Assembly: GCA_038210245.1 (NCBI GenBank)
Contig: JBBQWW010000002.1
Span: 1-64,000, forward strand
Length of the DNA stretch: 64,000 nt
Origin: Bog-756 sp038210245
GTDB lineage: Bacteria; Actinomycetota; Acidimicrobiia; Acidimicrobiales; RAAP-2
Direction of reading: 5' to 3'
Shown here piece after piece: positions 41,145-48,096 of this stretch (within the stretch, counting starts at the first letter, position 1; every line of letters begins with the position of its first letter). The notes beneath the pieces were generated by a model, which worked only from the letters and a program-made list of their open reading frames with translations, ran no database searches and had not been told where the DNA came from. A program made the translations under genes and the position numbers.

Positions 41145-41882
41145 TCAGCCCAGCCGGGCCAGGGCCAACGCCGTCGCGGTCAGCACCACCCCCCACGACA
41201 TGGCCCGCAGGGCCCGCTCGAGGGGCGCCAGCAGGAAGGCCCGGCTGACCGTCACCGTCGTGCCGTCGGTCCGGGCGATGGTCCCGGTCACCTGGTCGGT
41301 CCGACGACGCAGCATCCGGGCCGGGGTGCTGAGGGCCCGCTGGGCCGCCGAGAGGGCGAACGCCCCCAGTGCGGCCAGCACCGGGGCCAGGGCCAGCCTC
41401 CCGGTCTGGGCCACGTAGGCGGTGAGGACGGGGAAGGCACCCCAGCTGACGGCGAAGCCGACATCGTTGTGGATGACCCCTCCGAACAGCTCGAAGTTGT
41501 AGCCGACGACGAGCATCGGGCCGACGATCAAGAACGGCACCAGCGCCCAACCCACCTGCACGGCGCCGGCGATCCCCAGTCCCACGGCTCCGGCCAGACC
41601 GACGCCGGCCACGGTGGCCAACGCCGGTCCGGGGATCCGGGTGCGCAGCGGCCGGCCGTGCAGCTCGTCGAGGGCGTGGGCGGCCAGCCCGACGGCGCAG
41701 AAGAAAGCCAGCAGCGTGGCGATCAGCCGGGTGGTGTTGACCACCGGGGCCAGGCAGGCGCCGATCACCACGTAGGCGAGATGCCACGCCGTATAGGGGG
41801 GATGGAGGAGCGTCCACCAGTCCCGCCACCCGCCGGGTCGTGCCGCGTAGTAGGCGGCCCGGGCCTCGGACGAGTCACCCAC
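41145..41882 (-). CDS. UbiA-like integral membrane protein, degenerate Asp motifs
   Basis: This 245-residue membrane protein with about seven helices starts with RDWWTLLHPPYTAWHLAYVVIG, as many UbiA prenyltransferases do. The segment AHALDELHGRPLRTRIPG stands where the first Asp-rich motif (NDxxDxxxD) would be, and YNFELFGGVIHNDVGFAVSWGAFPVL recalls the next helices. Neither classical DxxxD motif is complete, so I propose a distant UbiA relative that may no longer have normal prenyltransferase activity. GTG at 41882 overlaps the methyltransferase gene by 8 bp. The methyltransferase/reductase neighbours make a quinone or isoprenoid lipid role likely. Confidence 0.65.
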   Translation of the reverse strand: MGDSSEARAAYYAARPGGWRDWWTLLHPPYTAWHLAYVVIGACLAPVVNTTRLIATLLAFFCAVGLAAHALDELHGRPLRTRIPGPALATVAGVGLAGAVGLGIAGAVQVGWALVPFLIVGPMLVVGYNFELFGGVIHNDVGFAVSWGAFPVLTAYVAQTGRLALAPVLAALGAFALSAAQRALSTPARMLRRRTDQVTGTIARTDGTTVTVSRAFLLAPLERALRAMSWGVVLTATALALARLG

Positions 41883-42609
41883 CGGCTCGCCGCCCCCACA
41901 TGACCAGGCCGCCGCCCAGGCTCATCCGCCGTACGCCCACGTCCACGAAGCCGGCCCGACGCCAGGCCTCCACCGTCCAGTCCAGCGAATAGCGCCGGTA
42001 GTGCGACGAGATGTTGGGCCCGAGGAACCGGCCCACCTCGAACCACGCCCGGCCGCCGGTCAGTCCACCGCCCACCGGGAGGAGCAGGCGGGTGTAGCCC
42101 CACCACCAGAACCGCCAGAACCGGCTCTGCGGAAGGAGGAACTCCATGTTGGCCACCGCCCCCCCGGGCTTGACCACCCGGGCCAGTTCGTCCAGGGTGG
42201 CCTGGGGGTCGTCGACGTAGCGCAGGAGGTAGGTGAAGGTCAGGGCGTCGAAGGTGGCGTCGGCGAAGGGCATCCGCTCGGCCCGGCCGTTAACCAGCTG
42301 GACCCGCTCGGCCAGGGAGCGTTCGGCCACGTTGCGTTGGCCCTGGCGGAGCATGTCGAGGGTCAGGTCGATGCCCACCACCCGCTCGGCCCCACGGTCG
42401 ACCAGCTGCAGCGCCACCCCGGCTGGACCCGAGGCCACGTCCAGCACCAGGTCCGGGCGCTCAGGGGCGATGTGGTCCACCATGGCCCGCCGCCACCGCC
42501 CGTTCTGGCCCATGGACAGGAGCTCGGCCAGCCGGTCGTAGCGTTCGGGCAGCGGGGAGAAGAGGGTCCGGGCGAACCGGTTGGGGTCACTCGGCTCCGC
42601 GGTATCCAT
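41875..42609 (-). CDS. UbiE/MenG-type SAM-dependent methyltransferase
   Basis: This 244-residue class I methyltransferase begins FSPLPERYDRLAELLSMGQNGRWRRAMV, the UbiE-type N-terminus. The SAM motif is VLDVASGPAGVALQL, followed by VGIDLTLDML and PFADATFDALTFTYLLRYVDD. It probably methylates demethylmenaquinone or a related quinol. GAGGAGG lies upstream of the ATG. The reductase gene starts 56 bp away on the other strand, so the three genes (UbiA-like, methyltransferase, reductase) form one functional cluster. Confidence 0.85.
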   Translation of the reverse strand: MDTAEPSDPNRFARTLFSPLPERYDRLAELLSMGQNGRWRRAMVDHIAPERPDLVLDVASGPAGVALQLVDRGAERVVGIDLTLDMLRQGQRNVAERSLAERVQLVNGRAERMPFADATFDALTFTYLLRYVDDPQATLDELARVVKPGGAVANMEFLLPQSRFWRFWWWGYTRLLLPVGGGLTGGRAWFEVGRFLGPNISSHYRRYSLDWTVEAWRRAGFVDVGVRRMSLGGGLVMWGRRAGG

Positions 42610-42665
42610 GCGACCTCCTCGGGTGCGAAGATCTCACCGTAGGCGGTGGAGACGAGGGGAGTCGT

Positions 42666-43934
42666 GTGGACCCGAGGCGCTACGACGTACTCGTGGTGGG
42701 AGCCGGCCCGGCCGGCAGCATCGCCGCCCTCGTCCTGGCCCGCGCCGGTGCCCGGGTGGCACTGCTGGACAAGGCCCAGTTCCCGAGGGACAAGGCCTGC
42801 GGGGACTTCATCGGTCCCCGCGGCCTGCAGGTCCTGGCCGATCTCGGAGTGGCCGAGCCCCCCGGCCTCGACGTGGGCGACATGGTGGTGGTCGGCCCGA
42901 CGGGCCGCCGGGTCGTCCTTCCATGCTTCGACGGCACGACCTATCCCGGGCGGGCCCGGGCGGTGCCCCGCACCGTGCTGGACGGGACGCTTCGGGCCGC
43001 CGCCCTCGACGCCGGGGCCGAGGGCGTGGAGGGCCGGGCCGGGGACCCGATCGGTGCGGGACCCGACCTGGAGGGCTTTTCGGTGGCCGACGGGGGCAGC
43101 ATCCGGGCCGACTTCGTCATCGGGGCCGACGGCGCCACCAGCCACGTGGCCCGGTCCGCCGGACTGGTGGAGGACGCCAGGGTGCTGTGGGGGTTCGCCG
43201 TGCGCTCCTACCTCGACCAGGTGGTCGAGCTGCCGGCCATCACCCTGTGGGAGCCGACCCCGTGGCGGGCCTTCCCCGGCTACGGCTGGATCTTCCCGGG
43301 TCCTGACGGCATGGCCAATGTGGGGGTGGGGGTGGGCACCCTGGCCGACCGCCAGGCCGGCTCGGCTGCTGTCCGGGAACTGCCGGCCTACCTGAGGCAC
43401 CTGGCCGGGCTGGGTCTCCTCGACCAGGTGCCGGACGGCCCGCTGCCCCGGCGCCTCGGGGGCTGGCTGAAGATGGGCATGGTCGGGACCGTGCCGTCGG
43501 CGGGACGGGTCCTGCTGGTCGGGGACGCCGCCGGCCTGGTCAACCCGCTCCAGGGTGAAGGCATCGCCCAGGCCATGACCAGCGGCCGGGCCGCTGCCGA
43601 GGCCGTGCTGGGCGCGGCGGGACGTGCTGCTGACGAGTACCGGGACCGACTGGCCCGGACCCACCTGCCCTATCAGCGGATCACCGCCGCCGGTCACGCC
43701 GCCCTGGTGGGGCGCCCCCGGGCCGTGGCCGCGGTGGGCCGGCTGCTGACCTCACCCGTCGTCGGCCGCACCGTGGCCGGCGGGTGGGGCATCTTCTGGA
43801 ACGAACTACTGGAGGGGGCGGCCCCGGGCCCAGCCAGGACGGTGGCCGAGGCCTCCACCCGGCTCGGGGGTGCGGTCACCGCCCGCACCCGGGTGTCCCG
43901 CTGGTTCGACCGTGCCTACGGGGACGGTGCCTGA
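42666..43934 (+). CDS. Geranylgeranyl reductase-like FAD-dependent oxidoreductase
   Basis: This 422-residue flavoprotein has the dinucleotide-binding motif VVGAGPAGSIAALVLA at the N-terminus, the family signature FPRDKACGDFIGPRG, an ADGATSHVAR motif, and VLLVGDAAGLVNPLQGEGI with the FAD-ribose Asp. Family members saturate double bonds of isoprenoid chains, including the menaquinone side chain. A GTG start, with GAGGGG upstream, is divergent from the methyltransferase. It supports the isoprenoid quinone reading of the cluster. Confidence 0.9.
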   Translation: MDPRRYDVLVVGAGPAGSIAALVLARAGARVALLDKAQFPRDKACGDFIGPRGLQVLADLGVAEPPGLDVGDMVVVGPTGRRVVLPCFDGTTYPGRARAVPRTVLDGTLRAAALDAGAEGVEGRAGDPIGAGPDLEGFSVADGGSIRADFVIGADGATSHVARSAGLVEDARVLWGFAVRSYLDQVVELPAITLWEPTPWRAFPGYGWIFPGPDGMANVGVGVGTLADRQAGSAAVRELPAYLRHLAGLGLLDQVPDGPLPRRLGGWLKMGMVGTVPSAGRVLLVGDAAGLVNPLQGEGIAQAMTSGRAAAEAVLGAAGRAADEYRDRLARTHLPYQRITAAGHAALVGRPRAVAAVGRLLTSPVVGRTVAGGWGIFWNELLEGAAPGPARTVAEASTRLGGAVTARTRVSRWFDRAYGDGA

Positions 43935-43941
43935 GCCGAGG

Positions 43942-44706
43942 TCAGGTGGTGAGGTCTTGGCTGACGAGGGCGATGCCGTGGCCCCAGGAGGCCAGCTGAT
44001 CGGCGGGCAGGTAGGCGGTGCCCTTGGCGTCGTGGTCGACCATGGGCGAGGCCAGATACCGCTCGTGGCCCTGGGGGTCGATGAAGTAGAGGGCATCGGT
44101 GTGCTGGACGTCGGCGGTCGGGTCGGGGGCGTCGACTTGGATGCTGTAGGCACTCCAGACGGCCCGGAGGTCGGTGACCGAGCCGGTGAGGAAGTGCCAG
44201 TTGGGCACCGTCCCCAGCTGCTCCTTGTTCGTGTAGGTGGCCATGGCGGCCACGTCGGTCACGTAGGGGTTGACGTTCACCGAGAGGAAGATGACGTTCG
44301 AGGCGGCCGTCCCGAGGTCGTGGTAGGCGTCGACGGTCTCCTGGCTGACGATGGGGCACACGTCGGTGCAGTGCGGGTCGGAGAAGCCGAGGACCACCAC
44401 GTGACCCTGGAGACTGGACAGTGAGAAGGACCGCCCGTTCTGGTCGGTGAGGTGGAAGTCGGGAGCGGGACGGTGGGGGACGGGCGAGAGGGCCATGAGG
44501 TTGGCCTCCGCCGTGGAGACGGTGGACGGGATGCCGGTGGGGCGGATCAGGTCGACGGCGTCACTGTTGCTCCGGGTCCGGACGGCCAGGCCGCCGAAGA
44601 CGGCTCCGGTGAGGACCACCACGGCCAACAGGGCCAGGAGCACCCGGTCCCGCGGACTGAGGTGCCGGACCTTGCCCGTCGTCGGTCCGGCCTTCTCCTC
44701 GCCCAT
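43942..44706 (-). CDS. SCO1/SenC-type copper chaperone, membrane-anchored
   Basis: This 254-residue thioredoxin-like protein has one N-terminal transmembrane helix (about 20-45), the copper-binding CTDVCP motif (CxxxC), and the conserved His in VQHTDALYFID. SCO proteins deliver copper or reduce the Cu(A) site of cytochrome c oxidase. No cytochrome oxidase genes are in the window. A perfect palindrome, TTAGGTATACCTAA, lies 4-17 bp upstream of the ATG and suggests metal-dependent control. It is convergent with the reductase gene. Confidence 0.88.
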   Translation of the reverse strand: MGEEKAGPTTGKVRHLSPRDRVLLALLAVVVLTGAVFGGLAVRTRSNSDAVDLIRPTGIPSTVSTAEANLMALSPVPHRPAPDFHLTDQNGRSFSLSSLQGHVVVLGFSDPHCTDVCPIVSQETVDAYHDLGTAASNVIFLSVNVNPYVTDVAAMATYTNKEQLGTVPNWHFLTGSVTDLRAVWSAYSIQVDAPDPTADVQHTDALYFIDPQGHERYLASPMVDHDAKGTAYLPADQLASWGHGIALVSQDLTT

Positions 44707-44709
44707 TTG

Positions 44710-44723
44710 TTAGGTATACCTAA
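44710..44723. promoter_or_regulatory. Perfect 14-bp palindrome, DtxR/IdeR-like metal box
   Basis: TTAGGTATACCTAA is an exact 14-bp palindrome. Its TTAGG...CCTAA arms match the half-sites of DtxR-family iron and manganese regulators (TTAGG-N-CCTAA type). It ends only 3 nt before the SCO ATG, so binding would block initiation or translation start. Confidence 0.55.
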
Positions 44724-44840
44724 GTGGAAGGGTGCCGTCAACAACAGCCGTCGGTCGACGGGGACCCGGCCGGGGTGTCGGGTAGATGGCGCCGGGACCC
44801 TACGGTCGGGGACGGGACATGATGGTAAGGAGGCGGATCG

Positions 44841-45857
44841 ATGAAGTACAGGGTGCTGGGTGGGACCGGGATCTCGGTCAGTGAGTTGGCGCTCGGGACC
44901 ATGATGCTCGGGGTCATGGGCAATGCCGACCATGACGACTCAGTCCGCATTGTCCACCGGGCCCTGGAAGCCGGCATCAACTTCGTCGACACGGCGGTCG
45001 TCTATTCCCTGGGTGAGTCCGAGGAGATCGTGGGCCGGGCGCTCCGGGGCCGCCGGGACGATGTGGTGCTGGCCACCAAGTTCGGCCTCCCCGTGGGTGG
45101 TGACCCCAACCGCGCCGGAGGCTCACCCCGCTGGATCGCCCGGGCGGTGGAGGACAGTCTGCGCCGGCTGGACACGGACCACATCGATCTCTACCAACTG
45201 CACCGGCCCGATCGCAGCACCGATCTCGACGAGACCCTGTCGGCCCTGTCCGATCTGGTGCGGGCGGGCAAGGTGCGGGCCATCGGCTGCTCCTCCTTTC
45301 CGGCCGAGTTGATCGTCGAGTCCCACTGGGTGGCTGAGCGGGGTGGACACCACCGCTTCCGCACCGAGCAGCCCCGCTACTCGGTGCTGTCACGGGTTGT
45401 CGAGGGTGCCGTCCTGCCCACCGCTCAGCGGTTCGGCATGGGCGTGCTGACCTACGGGCCGCTGAGCAGCGGCTGGCTGTCCGGTCGGGCCGATCCCACC
45501 ACGGGCCACCGGGCCCAGGGCCGTGGGGCCCGGGGATTCGACATGACCGTGCCGGAGAACCGGACCCGGTTGGAGGCGGTCGAACAGCTCACCAAGCTGG
45601 CCGCCGACGCCGGACTGCCTCTGACCCACCTGGCCACGGCCTTCGTGCGCAGTCATCCGGCGGTCACCTCGGTGATCATCGGGCCCCGGACCTACGACCA
45701 GCTGGAGGACCTGTTGGCCGGCGTCGAGGTGGTGCTGAGCGGGGACGTCCTCGACCGGATCGACGAGATCGTGCCCCCGGGTACCGAGATCAACCCGGCG
45801 GACAACTACTTCGCCAGCCACCCGGCCCTGGAGGACCCGCGGCTACGGCGGCGCTGA
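44841..45857 (+). CDS. Aldo/keto reductase
   Basis: This 338-residue TIM-barrel AKR has the N-terminal LGGTGISVSELALGT, the Asp-Tyr pair in NFVDTAVVYSLGESE, the catalytic Lys in VVLATKFGLP, and the Gln-Leu-His motif DLYQLHRPD. It is an NADPH-dependent reductase for aldehydes or ketones, similar in layout to the YajO/Tas-type subgroup. GGAGG sits before the ATG. The gene ends at the border of the low-gene-density stretch. Confidence 0.9.
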   Translation: MKYRVLGGTGISVSELALGTMMLGVMGNADHDDSVRIVHRALEAGINFVDTAVVYSLGESEEIVGRALRGRRDDVVLATKFGLPVGGDPNRAGGSPRWIARAVEDSLRRLDTDHIDLYQLHRPDRSTDLDETLSALSDLVRAGKVRAIGCSSFPAELIVESHWVAERGGHHRFRTEQPRYSVLSRVVEGAVLPTAQRFGMGVLTYGPLSSGWLSGRADPTTGHRAQGRGARGFDMTVPENRTRLEAVEQLTKLAADAGLPLTHLATAFVRSHPAVTSVIIGPRTYDQLEDLLAGVEVVLSGDVLDRIDEIVPPGTEINPADNYFASHPALEDPRLRRR

Positions 45858-46030
45858 GCCCGATCGAACGGCGGTCGGGACCGTGGCTGCGTTCAAGTAC
45901 CTGGGCCGACCTACCGATAGATAGAGGAGGTACGTCGGCGGGCGGGTCGGACCGGTACGCCATCGGGCCATCGATGGGTGGCGGCGTTGCCGGTGGCCGG
46001 GCGGTGGTCGATCCCACCTCGAGGAGGGGT

Positions 46031-46258
46031 ATGTCGGGAAATTGCGTGGGATGTTCGTGCGACTCGGTAGCGGCCAGTGGCGCGGGCACACAGGTGCTGT
46101 TCGCCACCCGGGTGGATCACACTGTCGGAACGTTGCGGTCCCTCGCCGCCCGCCACGAGGCGACGGTCCGGGGCCTGGCCCCCGGGTCTGCTGATGATGG
46201 AGACGGATCAGGGCCCGCTCAACGGATGGTCGAGCACTCGACGGCCCCGTTGATCTGA
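46031..46258 (+). CDS. Small Cys-containing ORF, tentative
   Basis: A 75-residue frame with a strong ribosome-binding sequence (GAGGAGGGGT) directly before ATG. The N-terminus has three Cys (CVGCSC) that could bind a metal. The rest is polar and not recognisable. It lies in a gene-poor region, so it may be a small protein or chance. Confidence 0.3.
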   Translation: MSGNCVGCSCDSVAASGAGTQVLFATRVDHTVGTLRSLAARHEATVRGLAPGSADDGDGSGPAQRMVEHSTAPLI

Positions 46259-46264
46259 TCAACG
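46248..46264. repeat. Palindrome CGTTGATC-T-GATCAACG
   Basis: The two 8-bp arms are exact reverse complements around one T. It overlaps the end of the tentative small ORF in a gene-poor stretch. It may be an operator or chance. Confidence 0.4.
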
Positions 46265-46413
46265 CCGGCCACAGGCGGCCGACCACCGGTCCCACCCGCC
46301 CATGGAGGCACTCATGCGAAAGACTAGGAATCACGGAGGCCAGTCAACGCCGGGGCACTAGGAAGTAGTTGGATCATGTCAGCGTCCGGTGGCTGACGGA
46401 ACTCCGGACAGGG

Positions 46414-46950
46414 CTAGTGGCCGAGGTACCAGATTTGAAGAGGCTCGGAGACATCGCACTTCACGATGGAAAGCTCCGCATTCAATGCCGCCGCCGATGC
46501 AGAAAGACACTTCTTGCCTGATACCGATTCAACGAGGCCGGAGGTGTCGTCGTAGTAGAAGTGCTCGGCCCCTTTGAAGGAGCAGGGGACGACCGATACA
46601 AGTGCGGGAGCCTTGGCGGCGAAGTCCAGGCACTGACCTCGTCCACTGATGATGACGATGTAGCCCTGGGCGGTTGCGGCCAAGGTCCAGTGCTGGTCGT
46701 CATTCGGAGCGCATTGGGCCATGCTTGCCTCTGAGGCAGGCACCGACGGCACGGGCTGGGCCGACATACAGAAGTTCCTGTCAACGTTGGTGCGGATGGT
46801 GAAGTTGACGCCGGCGGGTTGAACGCCGGGTGGGGTGGGCGTGATGGCGGGAGCCGCGGCTTGAGCTGTGGTCAGCCAGGCTGTCGCACCACCGGCCAAG
46901 GCAAGGGTCAGACCAACACCCAGTACGGCCAAGCGACGGATCGGCGTCAT
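46414..46950 (-). CDS. Secreted ricin-type beta-trefoil lectin-like protein
   Basis: This 178-residue protein has an N-terminal signal peptide (MTPIRRLAVLGVGLTLALAG...). A single beta-trefoil domain follows with Gln/Asp-x-Trp-type motifs (DQHWTLAATAQGY, LQIWYL) and Cys pairs (NFCMSA, QCLDF, KKCLSA). Ricin-type lectins bind sugars on glycans or cell walls. The local GC appears lower than in neighbouring genes. It is isolated between the aldo/keto reductase and tRNA-Gly, with no other secreted enzyme nearby. Confidence 0.72.
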   Translation of the reverse strand: MTPIRRLAVLGVGLTLALAGGATAWLTTAQAAAPAITPTPPGVQPAGVNFTIRTNVDRNFCMSAQPVPSVPASEASMAQCAPNDDQHWTLAATAQGYIVIISGRGQCLDFAAKAPALVSVVPCSFKGAEHFYYDDTSGLVESVSGKKCLSASAAALNAELSIVKCDVSEPLQIWYLGH

Positions 46951-47239
46951 GGTGCCCTCTTTTCGTCAACGAGGGCGCTTTGCCCGCCTCCACGGTGCCT
47001 GGTGGGGCTTACCCAGTCAAGCGATCCGACCACGCCTATGCGTTGGGATGTCCACGGTCAGGGGTGTGACGCCCGGTAACGGTGGAAGCGGGAACTGGAC
47101 CGACGCCATCTCGATGATCTTGTTCCAGTCCCAGTACGGGACCACCTCGGAGGCACATCCGACCATGACGCGGACATGTCGCGGACAAGCCGTGCGGCCG
47201 AGGAGTGAGGCGAGTCGATAATTAGCCTCCGACCAGGAG
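46951..47239. other. Intergenic region with possible coding remnant
   Basis: Between the lectin start and the tRNA there is no complete gene I support. On the minus strand around 47090-47165 a short frame with strongly GC-biased third positions reads ...CASEVVPYWDWNKII..., ends in a stop near 47027, and may be the C-terminal remnant of a lost gene. Confidence 0.3.
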
Positions 47240-47310
47240 AGCGGGCGACGGGAATCGAACCCGCGTTCTCAGCTTGGGAAGCTGATGTTCTGCCTCTGAA
47301 CTACGCCCGC
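47240..47310 (-). tRNA. tRNA-Gly (anticodon CCC)
   Basis: The reverse complement folds into a full cloverleaf of 71 nt: a 7-bp acceptor stem (GCGGGCG paired with CGCCCGC), a D arm with GTTC/GAAC, an anticodon stem TCAGC/GCTGA with loop TTCCCAA, and a T arm GCGGG-TTCGAAT-CCCGT. The anticodon CCC decodes GGG glycine. The discriminator base is U. No CCA is encoded. Confidence 0.93.
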
Positions 47311-47380
47311 GTAGCGCCGACACCCTACCGCCTGCGTGTGCGGACCTCACCCCGACCCGGTCGACGCGGCCCTCAATGCC

Positions 47381-47887
47381 TCAGGCGCTGATGAGCTCCC
47401 CGCCGATGAGTGCAGCAGCCAGGATGGTGGCGGCCAGGACCAGGTCGTACGCCCCGAGGAGATGGGCGGACCACGGGTGGTTAGACCCCAACTCCACGGC
47501 GGTCACACCCACCAAGCCGACGACGCCGGCCACCACCGCCCTCTGGGCTCGACGTCGTCTCTCCCCCCGGAGGGCCCGGGTGAGGAACAGGCAGCAGGGC
47601 ACCATCAGCACGGTGAACACCAGTGCCGAAGGGTGAAGGCGGCTGGGTGGGATCACGTTCAGCCACCGGTAGCCCTCCAGCACCGCCGCCGCCGTCAGCA
47701 GGACTAGGCCCGCGGTGACCAGACTCGGCGTCCGCGCGCGCTCCACCTCCATGGGCTCCACCGGGGGAGCGAAATCGAGGGAGGCGGGATGGCGACGGAC
47801 GAAGTCCGGCCGAGCTCCGCCCTCTCCGCCTCGGAACAGGGTTCCCGCCCCCGCTCCACCCGAACCGGCCTCACCGACCTGGGACAT
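47381..47887 (-). CDS. Hypothetical membrane protein
   Basis: This 168-residue protein has a Gly-rich cytoplasmic N-terminal tail (about 45 residues) and four hydrophobic helices, e.g. VTAGLVLLTAAAVLEGYRWL and LVFTVLMVPCCLFLTRAL. ATG at 47887 is chosen because CGGAGGCGGA lies directly before it; ATG at 47752 (123 residues) also has a GGAG-like sequence. I recognise no family. It is divergent from the third TetR-like paralog and faces the paired TTGCA motif, so it may be part of that regulator's target set. Confidence 0.65.
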   Translation of the reverse strand: MSQVGEAGSGGAGAGTLFRGGEGGARPDFVRRHPASLDFAPPVEPMEVERARTPSLVTAGLVLLTAAAVLEGYRWLNVIPPSRLHPSALVFTVLMVPCCLFLTRALRGERRRRAQRAVVAGVVGLVGVTAVELGSNHPWSAHLLGAYDLVLAATILAAALIGGELISA

Positions 47888-48002
47888 TCCGCCTCCGAGC
47901 TCACGTCCCGGTACCCGAGCGCCCGCTGCGCCCGGTCCGGTACCGTGGTCCTGCATGTGATCCGCCGCCCGTTGTCCATCAGTATCGTCAAGCGCCGGCA
48001 GA

Positions 48003-48022
48003 ATTGCAACTCCGGATTGCAC
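48003..48022. promoter_or_regulatory. Paired TTGCAA operator-like motif, copy 3
   Basis: AATTGCAA with TGCAA core at 48005-48009 and a second TGCAC at 48018-48022 are spaced 13 bp apart, as in the other two copies. The second half-site has one mismatch (TGCAC). The element lies in the divergent gap between the membrane protein and TetR-like genes. Confidence 0.55.
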
Positions 48023-48096
48023 GGCGGTTCAGGATGCCCACGTAGACTGGCTAGAGTCAGCGGGCCTCATCCACTTGGACCGCCGAACTGATTCTG

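Larger units (their letters stand above)
45858..46413. other. Gene-poor, lower-GC intergenic region
   Basis: The stretch between the aldo/keto reductase and the lectin gene has weaker GC and coding signal than its surroundings. It contains one possible small ORF (46031-46258) and a 17-bp near-perfect palindrome (46248-46264). The rest gives no supported gene. Confidence 0.5.

Noticed and set aside
47240..47310. tRNA-Gly as an active integration site with attL/attR
   Set aside because: No second copy of the tRNA 3' end and no integrase are visible in the window, so an integrated element is not supported.
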